Shown here one piece after another: positions 35,401 through 50,400 of a stretch of 64,000 nt of DNA. The position numbers and the translations under genes are program-made. The notes beneath the pieces are model-generated. The model saw nothing but the letters and a program-made list of their open reading frames with translations. It did not search any database and was not told the DNA's origin. How positions within the stretch are numbered: the first letter of the stretch is position 1; each line of letters opens with the position of its first letter. Source of the stretch: Anthonomus grandis grandis (Eukaryota > Arthropoda > Insecta > Coleoptera > Curculionidae); assembly GCF_022605725.1 (NCBI RefSeq), contig NC_065558.1, forward strand, positions 496,001 to 560,000. The letters run 5' to 3'.

Positions 35401-38400
35401 CTTCCAAGCAATTGAAAAATAAATTTTTCTGGCCTATATATTCCTCCAAGAAATGAACGGCTAGCCTTCAAAATCGAGGCTGTGAATGTATGCCATTTGT
35501 AGCTCAGCTATCCGGACTGGGAATCTCAAACTCTAGCCCCAGCTTCACCGCTTTCAGCAATTTCCCGGGGAAATCAAAAGTCTGCAGCCATCAACAATTG
35601 AAGAAGAATAAATATAGGAAAACGAAAAAATAAAACCCTTGCTAAGTTTCATTATCTATCCATCAAAATCTTGGGCATCCTGCACCAGAATTATGAAATA
35701 AACGGTTCCCTAAAGGAACAAGATTAAGGACCATTAATTATAAACCATATTGACCACTTGTTAAATATTAGGGTTCAAGCAGAATAAATCAGAACACTTC
35801 CAATAAACCAGACAAAAAATGTATTTCAAATAAACTTAAACTACGCGTTACAAAGAATGAAAAACGGAATCGAAAGACTAAAGAGCAATGCTATTGCTTC
35901 GCTGAAGTCTCTCTGTCTACTCCTTAACTCACTATCTAAATTACCGAAAAGAGAAAGGCGACCCTTATTTTGCCTAACGAAATTCCAGATGGTCTCGCAT
36001 ATGGAAACACTTAACAAAACAAACAAAAATAAAGGTCTTTTCCGTTCTTAGAATCCAATAAGCTTAAGGACCAGTAAAGTGCCAATAAATTTTAAAAACA
36101 TTCAAAATACCTAAATGGTCATAAAATTCAACACCACTTCCTGCTTCACAAACTTCGGAAATAAAAAAACTGGCCTTTTACGTGCGCTCCTACCTGCAAC
36201 ACGGGAACAAGTCCTCGAAAAATGGACGCAGTACCGACTAAATAAATAACGACCCCATTTCTCGCCTGAGCTGTCAATATCAGCCAATCAGAGACGTCAT
36301 GGACCGTCAACAGATAGCATGGATAATTAAACCAGAAGAGTGATGCGTTACAGTAGTAATGTGTCATTTAAAGAAATATGAATAAAAGAAGTTGACTGAA
36401 ATTATTAATGTATAATTATTGAAATTAATGAAATGTCAATGGAGCGTGAGTGAACATAAGGAATAGAAAAATAAAACGCTACAATATTTTTTTACCACAG
36501 CTTTGTTAACAACCCTTTGGTGTTTTAGACGAATAAAGCATTATTTTATTTGATTTGACGTGTCTCTTTCTCACCTGTTTGAAACTGCTCTTGGTAGACA
36601 CGACGGGACTGAGGGTGTCCTCGGTTTCGCGACGATGACGCGTCGGCGTCCCGACGTCCGAATTAATCGTGTTCGAGGTCCAACTTTTCGTGGTCCTGCC
36701 CGACTCGCTGACGAAATCCTCATCGAACGTCGTCGTCTCGTAGTCGGAGGCGGTCGAGGGTTTCGCCGCCGTTTTCTCGTCGGATCCCGAGGGATCTTGC
36801 AGGTCCTCCGGGATCACGCACCTCAGTTCTTTCAGCATCTTTTCATGATCCTGAAATGGATTTTTTTTTAGTTATTTGCTCAAGGATTATTTGCAAGAGA
36901 ACTACCAATAGTGTCTTTGGTTATGCCAGGTAGTACACTTAGATTTTCTAAAGGACCTCATTCAATTCGTCCTAATGAGGTAGTCAAGCAATTAACATAT
37001 ATACAGTGTGTTCAAAAAGTCTGGAAAAATCCCTTTTACAGATAAATAAATTACTTGATTAAAAAATGCTTTAACACGTCAATTCTCTTTTTTTTGCATG
37101 TTAAATTTCTGCTTGTACAATCTAAATGATTTAAATTGAAGAAGTACGGGTTACACTTTTCTAATAAGCTGTCGTTAACCAATAACTTTATATTTAATTG
37201 AAGCTTACATTAAAAAAAAAAAACAAATTTCTAGTTTCAAAATCCCAAGCAAATAACGCCCTTTTTTAATAAAGGTATTGTAATAGAAACTTTGGTACAA
37301 AGCAAAACTATTTAATTAAATGTTCAAAATGCTTTCCTTGCACTTCCTGACAATACGCAAGGTTGAAATAAAATTTGTCAATAACGTTTTAAATAATTTC
37401 TCGAGTAATTTGGCCAACTTCATATTTTATTATGGGCTGTTTTAAATCCCCTATATTTTTTTTACGGTGTTGTGACAAATCGTCTGTTTTTGAAATAGCC
37501 TCAAAAAAAATCTACAGAGGACAGGTCTGGGAACCTAGCTGGCCATTGGGTATCCCCTACCTATCCATTTAATTGGAAAACTTAAATTTTATAGTAAATA
37601 AATTATGTACATAAATTAGATTTTAAAGCCTGATAAAGTTTTTAATAATTTTCATTTTCAATTTTTTATATTTCGAAAACAGTTTAAGATTGATATAGGA
37701 TGTTATAGATGAAATGCGTTAAGAATTTATCAAAGAATCTAAAAATGCAATAATAAATGGGCTGTTCTATTTAAAATAATAAAGTTGAGAGTTGACCTGA
37801 TTTCTTGACGCTCCCTGTATATTTTTCAGAAATATGAAAACATGAAAAAAATTAACAGAGAATTGACGTGTGTGTTTTTGATAACTAATATTTTCAGGCA
37901 TATAAATAAATTGTAACGAAATTTAGGAACCTAGTTTTATTGATAGCATCGAAAACCCTAACCTGATTCGCATTGACTGTCGTTTAATTATTTCCAAGGC
38001 ATGAATTGAATAAAATTCCATGGAAACGCGTCTCTTTTAATGACTTAGAATTGTCTTCATTGCCTTTTGCTAATAATTACAAGAGAATACTGACAGTCAA
38101 GGAAACCAAGTATACAAATTCTAGAAAATGTAAAATACAGGGATTTACAACAATATAACCTAAATTGGGGCCAAAATAGGACCCTTAAACCAAGTGAACT
38201 ACTTAAAAACTGGACACTATAGATTAAAATATTATACTAAACCCTACTAATCAACTTTAACTACAAAATACGAATAAACTAAGAGAATAATTATTAACGT
38301 ATTTGCACTTTCATATTTATTCGTTTCATAATATTTGTTCGAAAGCTCTGTATCCTTATCACTCTGTACAATAATTATTTAATTAAAATTAATATAAAAG

Positions 38401-41400
38401 ACACATAATATAATCATTTATAGCTCCAATGTCTTCTAGATATTTGGAGTAATTTATTATGGCTTCCAGTGATTTATTCCTATATCTCTAGTATTGACAA
38501 GGATTTTTTATGTTTTCTATATATACAGTGCTTTCATTTCAAAACGATCCACCCTTAATAACTTTCTTACAGGGGGACGTTTAATTATGCATTTACTGAA
38601 GTTCTGTCAATCACCTCCAGCTAACCTCACTTTAATATGTCAAACGGGAACCCCCATCGTGTGATACATCATAGTAAGCAGCGTAAAATTCTCTATTCAA
38701 AGGTACCAAAAGAAATTAAATCGGTAAATGTGTAAGCAAATAGTTAGCGAAAATGTCTAGAAATAATGAATATTTTATTTACGCCAAACTTTGGTGTGTC
38801 AAATGGCTACCCCATGGTGTGATACATTATTTTAAAGGGCATTCATTATGCTATCAATGGTTGTAAAAAAAATAAAATTGATTGACCAAGAAGCAATTAA
38901 AGTGTAAATCGGTAGGGTAGAAAAACAAATTTAATTAGTTTAACGAATTTATTTTATAAAATGTTCAAAATACGCGCCGTTATTAGCAAGACAATAAAAA
39001 AGCCTATTTTCTCCTTACGAACATCGGCAAGAGTCCGCTAATTTCTCTGCATTCTTGAAATATTCTATTTTTTTAAATTCTCAATACTTTCAGGTGGAGT
39101 TTTATAAACTTTGCTTTTTAAGTAGCCCCAAAGAAAAAAGTCTAGTGGGGTTAGGTCCGGAGACCGCGCAGGCCATTAGATTGCACCACGTCTGCCAATC
39201 CACTGTCTTCCAAACATCTTGTATAATTTCTTACTTTATTCCAGGCATTGGATGTCAGTTTTTTGTCTTCCAGGGATGCGAAACATTTTTTTAGGATTTT
39301 GTCACTTTGTCACACACCTTTTTTTTGCAGGCATTTGACGTGATTTTTCATTTTATTCCACTATAATATATGGGGGATTTAAAGCAGTAGAAAATGATAC
39401 ATGCTACTTTAAGAACAGCTATATATATTTCAACATAAAAAAATGGTACATAGTACGATTTCAACCTTCAAAATATATTTATAAAAATAATAAGACAATA
39501 TAAAAATAATCTCACTAACCTACTTACACCAATTACTAATTTTAATTATATTATAGTATACAGTGTGATTAAATTTTAATACATAAATATTAACTACACC
39601 AGACACTTAGTTTCTCTTAATTCAAAGAATTCTGTTTTCCAGAAAACGTTGAAAAAACTATTCAAAATGAAGCAAATAAGAAATTTATTCCAGGCATTTT
39701 TTGAATTATTGCCCACGAAATTCCGGAAAATTCATTCTTTACTTCAGTATGCATTTTCAAAAAGGAACATCCAAGGATGCGAAAGATATTTTTAGGATTT
39801 TAAATTACTTACGATTTTGTAGTAATTTTTTATCAATTCCAGGCATTTGACGTGGTTTTTCATTTTATCTCAGACATTTAATGTACTGTTATTCCAGGAA
39901 TTTTATTTTACAGAGAGTGTTGAAACAAAATGAAGCAAATAAAAATTTTATTCTACGCATTTGAGGCCATTTGTTATTACTTTTGGGTTATTGGCCATGA
40001 AATAACGGGAAATCCATTCTTTACGTCAGGATGTATTTGCAAAACTGAATATCCAGGGATGAGAAAAATATGTTTAAAATTTCAAATTGCTCAGGATTTT
40101 ATAATAATTTTTCTTTTACTTTCAGGTATTTGACGTAATTTTCCATTTTACAACATACAATTAATGTCTCGTAATTTCAAGAATAGTATTTTCCAGAGAG
40201 TGTTGAAAACAACTATGTATTAAAAATGAAACAAAATTTATTCCATAGACATTTGACTTTTTTACGTATGTGGAATACAAATTAAATTTAATTTTAAAGC
40301 TCACATTTTAATTTTAAATAATCTAATGATTCATATATATACCTGTGAATTGCTTGACACCTCATGAGAAAGGATTGAATAGAAAATTTAGGTGATCCTA
40401 GTATAACCAAACCCAGCACAGCACATACACTGTTAGTTTCTCTTACAAATGGTTATTTGCACAAAGATACTTTTAAGCAATCAATTCTTTAAACAACGCC
40501 CACATTACATTAATTTTCTTTTATATTAAGTTAATTCTTCAATTACATTTTATATACTTTTTATTTTCGACAAAACTTCCTATTTAATTATATACCCATT
40601 TACAAGAACAAACCTTCGTGCCTCGAAAGGTCGAAAACACATAAGCAGGACTAAATTATACTTCCCGTGCTTCCATTATTAATTCATTCATCAGTACCAG
40701 TAACGTTTTTGTTTTTAATCCACCTGACTCGACTCTAATTTCACAAATTGCCAGGGATTAATTTATTAAAAAAAAAAATAATCAAAAAGGGCTGCTTGCT
40801 CCCCCTTTAACCTTCGCCTCCAATGGTGTATTCGCCCTTCAAAAGGCCCTCATGCGAAACCTTTTCTTCGATTTCGTTCGGTTCGTTCTGTATTTTATGT
40901 ACCGACGAAATTGGGATTGTCACTCTTGATCTCTCCCACAGGCATCCATCCGTCCACCCATTCTCCCGTAAAAATTTCAGTTTGGATGACGAGTTTTGAA
41001 TTTAGGGCTGTCCCTAAATGGATCACCTTGAATCAGTTGAGGGAGATGTATAAGATGTTTTAGAGCGGATTGAGAATTCACCATCTAGATATATATACAA
41101 GGTGTCCCAAATTCGAGCCTCATCATTATGATCTCGTTAACTAGAAGAGATACGAGGTCGGTCAAATTGAGGCAAAGTTGCGCAATTTGGTGCTCATTAA
41201 AACGCCCTTTTGAAATTTCAAAAATTCCGAATAGTTTTGAAGATATTTGGAAAAAACCGAATATTGGCGATTTTATTTTTATTTTTTTACGACTCTATTT
41301 GAATAGATATTGCAAAATAAATTACTCATTCTCTCTAGTAAATTATGAATTCGCCACAACAATACAGATTTTACTTAAAATCCTACTGTAATAAAATCAA

Positions 41401-44400
41401 CCTGTACTGTTTAAACCCAGTACAGGTTGATTTTATTGCTATTGATTTTAATTCCCGAGTACCAATATTTTTCCTTTGTAATAATTCTATTATCGTGTTG
41501 AATTGTGTCAAAAAATTTCTTAAAGTCCGCAAAACTAGGTGATCGTCACTTATTTCTATATCTAATTTTCCATGAATTCCATTGTGATTGATACTCAATA
41601 GAACTTTAAGTAATGTTACATTTTCCTGTAATAATTTCAAATTCAAAAAAAAATTGCTTATAAAAATATAGATTTAAAAAAAATCCTTTACACCTTTTCA
41701 GGAACAAAAACGCTTAACTAAGAGACGCGAACCTTTTAAAGGAGCGTAAAGCGTGACGAGATCTTCCAAAGGAAACGGAAAAATTCTTTTCATTTTTCCC
41801 TTACGTAATTCGTAAGGCAAAGGGATGCACCATTGCGAGACGGGAAAAAAATCAGCCCTTTGAAACTGGAATGTTCCACCTAAAGAACAGAATGACGTTC
41901 GCTTGTTTAGAAGCTCCTTTCTGCTGATATTGGACTTTAAGTTGTTGTGAATTTAATTGACGTGTTTTTATGAGAAATACAACTGGAACTTTCCAACAAT
42001 ATCTAAAAATACTGTGCCTATAAAATTCAAGAAAAACCTATTGAGAAAAATATATAAAAAGTCCTTCCCTTGACAGACGTATTTACGAAGAAGTTTTTCG
42101 CCAAACAATTTTATTACTAAAGTTTCCCCGAACGTAGTGATCTTATGATATTTTGCAAAAGGGCTTTTGCGTTCAATCGGACTCGATTTTCTTTTTGTAA
42201 GGGAGCACGTTTGCTTGACTAACCCGGATCCTGTTCGCATATTTTTATTGAAATGCCTTTCGCGTACGTTGCATACAAATCCTCATTGTGTCTGTAACCT
42301 ATTCTACAATAAAAGGAAACTCAACAATCGGGAAAGCTCGTTTAAATATTCGAATTTGTGCCATTGAAAATTTATAGCATCTTGAAGGAATAGCAAAACA
42401 AACATCATTTTTCCAGGCGTAATTTTCAGAATGAATAGCTCTATTTTTCACACATGTTTCGAGGCAAAAATCATCATAAAATTAGACTCTTTTTACGTCA
42501 TAATCACTTTTTAAAACAGAGCATACATAGTCAGTTAAATCCCTCTCGCTAAAAGCTAATTAAAGAAAAAAGAGAAAGTAATTGAATGCGAACGACTTAC
42601 CGCATTTCCTTTGCAAGCGATTCTCTTTGTGCCGTCCAGACCACAGTCGGACGTCAGCTCCAATGCCGATTGTTCCGGGATGTAGAGGACGGTCAAAGAG
42701 GGCAATTCGGTGAGGAGGCATCCTCTGGGACCCACTGCCCACGACGGTACTAAAACGGATTTTTATTAATTAAAACACATGAGCGGAAGCCGGAATAAAA
42801 TCGGACAATTTTTTAATGTACAGTGAGCAGGGGTTTGTTTAAGAATGCACGACCCTCGTCGGTTTGAATAAAATTGTTTATTAATAAATATTTTTATATA
42901 AAACAGTATTTTAGTGCATATTTTTTATTATAATAAAGTGTTTTCTATAAACAAGTGAATATCAGGGTAAAATTGCAGAAATAGTAATCGAGTAACAAGA
43001 TTTGTACAGAACCGAAATTAACTATACCAGCGGCTTGCTCTCATCAAGGACATCATAAAAACACCGGATTATAATGGGATTCGAGCAGAAATAATTGAAT
43101 GAATAAACTTTGAAAATTCAGAAAAAGTCATTTTTCGACCTCGTTTTTGAGGTCAAAAATGGGTTTCAAAAATGCGATATCTCAGCTAATATGATAGCTA
43201 CGACCTTGCGGAAGGTCTCGTTGGATTCGGAATGATAAAACTAAGACAAAACCGTTGGAATTTTCCCGATAGGACCCATAGAAGCCGAGATATCGACTTC
43301 CAAAGTTGAAGATTTTTCATTTTTCGGGTATACCCCCCCGTATCGAATTTTTCACCAAAAATTGATTTTTTTTCAAAATCGAACTAACTATACCAGCGGG
43401 TTCCTCTCATCACTCACATCACGAAAACACCGGGTTATAATGGGATTCGAGCAGAAATAACTGAATGAGAGCACTTTGAAAATTCGGAAAAAGTCATTTT
43501 TCGACCTCGTTTTTGAGGCCAAAAATGGGCTCCAAAAATGCGATATCTCAGCTAATATGATAGCTACGACCTTGCGGAAGGTCTCGTTGGATTCGGAATG
43601 ATAAAACTAAGACAAAACCGTTGGAATTTTCCCGATAGGACCCATAGAAGCCGAGATATCGACTTCCAAAGTTAAAGATTTTTCATTTTTCGGGTATACC
43701 CCCTCGTACCGAATTTTTCACCAAAAATTGATTTTTTTCAAAATCGAACTAACTATACCAGCGGGTTCCTCTCATCACTCACATCACGAAAACACCGGGT
43801 TATAATGGGATTCGAGCAGAAATAACTGAATGCGAGCACTTTGAAAATTCGGAAAAAGTCATTTTTCGACCTCGTTTTAGAGGCCAAAAATGGGCTCCAA
43901 AAATGCGATATCTCAGCTAATATGATAGCTACGACCTTGCGGAAGGTCTCGTTGGATTCGGAATGATAAAACTAAGACAAAACCGTTGGAATTTTCCCGA
44001 TAGGACCCATAGAAGCCGAGATATCGACTTCCAAAGTTAAAGATTTTTCATTTTTCGGGTATACCCCCCCGTACCGAATTTTTCACCAAAAATTGATTTT
44101 TTTCAAAATCGAACTAACTATACCAGCGGGTTCCTCTCATCACTCACATCACGAAAACACCGGGTTATAATGGGATTCGAGCAGAAATAACTGAATGCGA
44201 GCACTTTGAAAATTCGGAAAAAGTCATTTTTCGACCTCGTTTTAGAGGCCAAAAATGGGCTCCAAAAATGCGATATCTCAGCTAATATGACAGCTACGAC
44301 CTTGCTGAAGGTCTCGTTGGATTCGGAATGCTAAAACTAAGACAAAACCGTTGGAATTTTTCCGATAGGACCCATAGAAGCTGAGATATCGACCTCCAAA

Positions 44401-47400
44401 GTTTGGGATTTTTCATTTTTCGGGTATACCCCCCCGTATCGAATTTTTCACCAAAAATTGATTTTTTTCAAAATCGAACTAATTATACCAGCGGGTTCCT
44501 CTCATCACCCACATCACGAAAACACCGGGTTATATTGGAATTCGAGCAGAAATAACTGAATGCGAGCATGTTGAAAATTCGGAAAAAGTCATTTTTTGAC
44601 CTCGTTTTTGAGGCCAAAAATGGGCTCCAAAAATGCGATATCTCAGCTAATATGACAGCTACGACTTTGCGGAAGGTCTCGTTGGATTTGGAATGATAAA
44701 ACTAAGACAAAACTGTTGGAAATTTCCCGATAGGACCCATAGAAGTCGAGATATCGACTTCCAAAGTTTGGGATTTTTCATTTTTCGGGTATACCCCCCC
44801 GTATCGAATTTTTCACCAAAAATTGTTATTTTTTAAAATCGAACTAACTATACCAGCGGTTTGCTCTCATCAAGGACATCACGAAAACACCGGGTTATAA
44901 TGGGATTCGAGCAGAAATAACTGAATGCGAGCATGTTGAAAATTCGGAAAAAGTCATTTTTTGACCTCGTTTTTGAGGCCAAAAATGGGCTCCAAAAATG
45001 CGATATCTCAGCTAATATGACAGCTACGACTTTGCGGAAGGTCTCGTTGGATTTGGAATGATAAAACTAAGACAAAACTGTTGGAAATTTCCCGATAGGA
45101 CCCATAGAAGTCGAGATATCGACTTCCAAAGTTTGGGATTTTTCATTTTTCAGGTATACCCCCCCGTATCGAATTTTTCACCAAAAATAGATTTTTTTCA
45201 AAATCGAACTAATTATACCAGCGGGTTCCTCTCATCACCCACATCACGAAAACACCGGGTTATATTGAGATTCGAGCAGAAATAACTGAATGAGAGCACT
45301 TTGAAAATTCGAAAAAAGTCATTTTTCGACCTCGTTTTTGAGCCCAAAAATGGGCTCCAAAAATGCGATATCTCAGCTAATATGACAGCTACGACCTTGC
45401 GGAAGGTCTCGTTGGATTCGGAATGATAAAACTAAGACAAAACCGTTGGAATTTTCCCGATAGGACCCACAGAAGCTGAGATATCGACCTTCAAAGTTTG
45501 GGTTTTTTCATTTTTCGGGTATAATCGAATCGAATCGGATTGCAAAACTATTTTATAATCGATCTATCGTATTAGACCATGAACAGTGATAGAGAGAAAA
45601 TAATATATAAGTTTAAATTTCAAGATTTTATTTTATTTTCATGGGAAATAAGGTGAAGTGAATGTTGATGAATGAATGAATGTGCTTTATAAAATATAAC
45701 ATGCTAAAACGTGCTCTTTAGAGCAATATATAGTCGAAACTTGTTACCATCATTTTAAATATCACTCATATATAATTTTAATTCGATATCCTATCGCATT
45801 AAATGGAATGCTTAATGCAATGATGCCAGACTATAAAATACAGTAAAGTGATCATGATATATGTGGTAAATGTGAACTTGTATTTAACACATCCACTTGA
45901 AGTGCAATAGATCTTTATGTAAAAAAATTAACTATAGACCAACGAGCTTGCACCATTCAAAGACTTATATTTGAGTAAAAAAGGTATTCTTTGGCTCAAA
46001 TTACAATATCAAGTTCCACCACTTTTATGGCTAAATTTAATGGCGAAGTAGTAAAAAGAGAATAAATCATAAAGGGCATATCATAGTCCATCAATCAGCG
46101 ACGTCGTCTCGAGTATTTTTTCGGATATTACGTAACGTATTGGCCCTCGGGGGCCATCATTTCTCTTTAACGTTACGAATTTTCGTCTTCGAGACAAATG
46201 ACGGGAAAACCATTAAAAAAATGAGAACATATTTTTGGTTTTATTGACATTTCAGGCCATATTAGGAGAGTGAAATTGGGTCATTTGTAAATACTTTAAT
46301 TGTTCAGTCCTTTAAACGACTTTAACGAATTTAAAATTCAACCCTTAATTTTCATTATTCTTCCTCTAATTATCGGTTTGTTATGGCCAAAAAACGATCG
46401 TAACTTAATTTTTTTATCCTTTTTGATACCATCGTTTTTTTTATTCAATCAAAATTTAATCAATTACAATAAAGGAGTTAATTACAGGAACTGTAAGGGT
46501 ATAAGCTCTTAACATTTATTGAGATATGAACAAAATTGTGACCAGGAATTATTTTACAAGTTATCCCTATTATTTAAAGTTAACCCCTGCTCTATATATG
46601 TATATTAATATAAATACCAGATGCAAATAATGTAAATACCAGAGCAAACTAAAATAAATTGACTGTCACTCAAGATCCAATGCTTTCTAAATGTCAGAAA
46701 AGCCTGTTTTATGTAATACCTAAAATATATAATATCCTACCAAAGGACATGACAAGTAAAGGATATATTAAAATAAAAGGAATAATTAATATAAATTGAC
46801 TTTCTAAATAATATTTATTTATTAGAAGAACTTGACAAACATGCCATAGTAATTAGATGTAAAGTAAACAAGAATTAAAGGAAAGAAGAAAAAAAAATCT
46901 AAACCATGTCCTTAAGAAATCTCCCAATTTTTTAATATTAAATTAATAAATAATTACAAATCCGTGGCATATTATTTATTGGAAACATAATATTACAATT
47001 ATTTATATAAAATAAATCTTATTAGTTATTCGTAATCTGGTCTTTGGTACTTTGGTTAGCAAGTTTTTAACTTTAGCAAGTAAACCTGCTACGTTTTTTC
47101 AACACAAAAAATGTAACATTTACATATATGTTACAATTGATAGATTTATTTTAGGTTAGTATATTGTACAGTGTCCCAATTTTTTTTTTTTTATAAACTT
47201 TATTACTGAACTTAAAACAGTTTACAAAACTGATAACAAGTCCTTCATTAGGAATATTTTAACATTTAAATTAAATAGTCAGCTAAGTATACATGATAAT
47301 ATAAGCTTAGATAAACTATAAAAAAAAGTTAACACTTTCAATATTTATCGCTTTAACCCACAAATCAACCACAAAACAAAAAATACAAAAACTATATAAA

Positions 47401-50400
47401 TTTTCTACAATATAAAACTTTAGTTTCAACAAAATAGGCCATTTAGGCATAGCATTTAATTCCGCCAAATGTTTTTTTATAAACACACTAGTTTTTTATA
47501 TTCACAATAAATGGTGGAAGTTCGTTATAGCACCTTATTGACTGGCTAATTACACCGTTTCTCCGCTTGTCAGTCCTTGATCTTGTTAGATAAACACATT
47601 GTCTTGCCCTCGTTAAATAATTATGAAAGTCACTACTCTTATTTAAAGTTACCTTAGTTTTAAGTTCATTATTTATATTTTTTTAGAAACTTACATCGCT
47701 CCAAACTTATTATCTGTTCAACTTGTAAATAAATATAAAACATACGATTAAAAATTGATATGTTTTATATAATTGAGCAGTAGGAAACAACCTAGGTAAA
47801 TTATAAAGGTATTTTATAGCTCGATTTTGTAGTCTTTGAAGCTTCTTTACCAGAGTTTTCGTTGTTGATCCCCAAATAGTACCCATGTATTGCAGATGTG
47901 ATTTAAACAACCCCATTATACACCGCTTTTTTTATTTCATCAGACAAATAACTCGCACATCTTTTGATAGCACCACAAGCACTGGACAGTTTCTTCTGTA
48001 CATGACAGACGTGATTTTTGTAATTTAATTCTTCATCAAATATACCAGTCCAAGGTATTTGTAGCAGTCAACTTTTTTAATTAGATTATTGTTTATTTTA
48101 ATGTCTGTTTCACTTATTATTTTATTTTTATTCCTAAACACCATATATACAGTTTTATTTACATTTATTTTTAAATTATTTCTTAATAACCATTTGTGAT
48201 ATCTGGCTAGACACACATTTGTTTCCTTGACTAATGTTTTGAGACACTCACCGACAAACAGCAAAACGGTATCATCAGCAAAAGTTGTATCTACAGTTAA
48301 GAGTGGCTTTTGACAGACTGTGCACGTAAATAAGGTAGAGCAGCGGACCTAGGACAGATCCCTGTGGTTCACCCATGATAGTCTCTTTGGTTTTACTTTC
48401 TTTGTTGTTCACACTTGTATACTATTTACGTTTCACCAGATAAGATTCTATTAATTTATAGGCAACGCCTCTAAAGCCCATTGACAACAGTTCCTTAAGC
48501 AGTATCTTAATATTAACCGTGTCGAAAGCTTTTTGAAGATCAATGAACACTGCTAACACATGACATTTCTCATCCAGAGCTTTTGTTATATGATCTTGTA
48601 GTTCAATCACTGCCGCCTCCGTATTGCTAGATTTCTGGAATCCATATTGTTGTGGATCAAATTCAAAGGTTTTTTCTATAAATTTTACTAGCCTTCTTTT
48701 GATTAGTTTCTCGGCAATTTTAGATAGTGCTGAAATAAGAGCTATAGGCCTTTTTTTATTTGTTGGTTCATATTGATTTCCTGCTTTATGAATAAGTATG
48801 ATTTTTGTTACCTTTAAACACTCTGGATAACATCCATTACTAAGCATTTCATTCAACAAGCGAACCAGGATAGGTATTACCAAGGTCTTTACGTTTATTA
48901 TATCAGAGGTTGTAATTTCATCACTCCCAGGAGCTGCATTTTTTTTTTTTGGTTCATTTATAATTTCATTGATTTCTTCATTTGTACATGGTGTTAAAAA
49001 GATAGTTTTGTCTTGAGTATCTTCCTCAAATATAGTGTCCAATCCTACCGCCATTCTTTCTTGTTCAACTTTTTTCCCTATTTCATTTCCAAAATGTTTA
49101 GAAACTAATCATTTAAGATATCAGCAATTCCCTGGCTATCATATATTTTTTCATTGTTTATTTGTATGTATTTAATATCAATGTTGTCACTTCTGTTATA
49201 TTTATTGTGTATAGTATTATTTATGACTTGCCATGTTTTTCTTTTATCTCCACTTGCCTGTTCAATCTGGCCATTTACAAATTTATTTTTTAATTTTTTT
49301 CTGAGGGATTCACACTGATTTTTCATATTTCTAAATTCCTCCCTTATATTTATGTTGTTAGAATTTCTTTGTGCTTGTACACAAAACTAATCGTAGAAAT
49401 TCTTCATTGATCCAACATTTATTGTTTTTATTACAGTTGATCCTTTTTTGGCTTCTTGCATTATTTTAATTAATGTTTCAAAATTATTTATTTCACTATT
49501 TTCTATTTTTTCTGTTAATAATATTTTAAAACGCTCAGACTTTACATGTTTAATTTCAATTTTTTGCTTTTGCGTATTATTTTGTTGCTGTCATGTCAAG
49601 CTCAATTTTTTTGTATTTTGTGATCCGTCATGGTATGCATGAAGTATTCGAGTTTGTGTGAAGTTATCCATAAAATGCCAGCCATAAAGTTACCGCTCCG
49701 CGTGACCGGCCTACTATTTGTGTCAGGCCGGATATTTTTAAAAATCTAAGTAAATGAACATCATCTGTATAAAATTACGTAATAGTACTAATTTTTATCT
49801 TTATTATGCATTAAAAATAAATTTAATCTTAAAAAACAAGCGTATATGAGGAAAAATAATATTTTTTAATGTTTAATATTAGTTATTTCATTTTCATAAT
49901 TTCTGATATTTTATGGTGAATGAGTTCTTATATTTTAATACTTTTAAATATATATAAATTTAAATTCTATCTCATAAATAAAAATAAAATTTGAATAGAA
50001 TCCAAATTTTTTTTCCAGATTTTGTATACTTGGTGCCCTCCTATTTTTATGCAAATCAGAGTGCATGAGTTTTGTTATATAAGGGATTTTTGGGACACTC
50101 TTAGGTATACACTAACATAAGTTTAGATAGATGCCACCCCTTCGTAACCTTTAGAAAAAATTAAATTTGGTCAAAATCCCGATTTTTTCAAGAATGTTCG
50201 TTATTTAATGCTCTCTTACTTTTATGCAAATCGGAGTGTATGAGTTTTGTTTTAATAGTGATATTAAGGATACTTTTGAGTATACACTATCATAAGTTTA
50301 GATAGTTGCCACCCCTTCATAACCTGTAAAAAAAATTAAGTTTGGTCAAAATCCCGATTTTTTCAAGAATGTTCGTTATTTAGTGCCCTCTTACTTTTAT

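Noticed and set aside
36560..36871. Plus-strand frame with Arg/Gly-rich protein
   Set aside because: Antisense shadow of the GC-richer lectin exon at 36575-36850.
42560..42742. Minus-strand frame MGSGSQRMPPHR... as the coding frame of the 42.6-kb exon
   Set aside because: Phases of the neighbouring exons demand the other frame, which gives the Cys-containing SDCGLDGTKRIACKGNA sequence.
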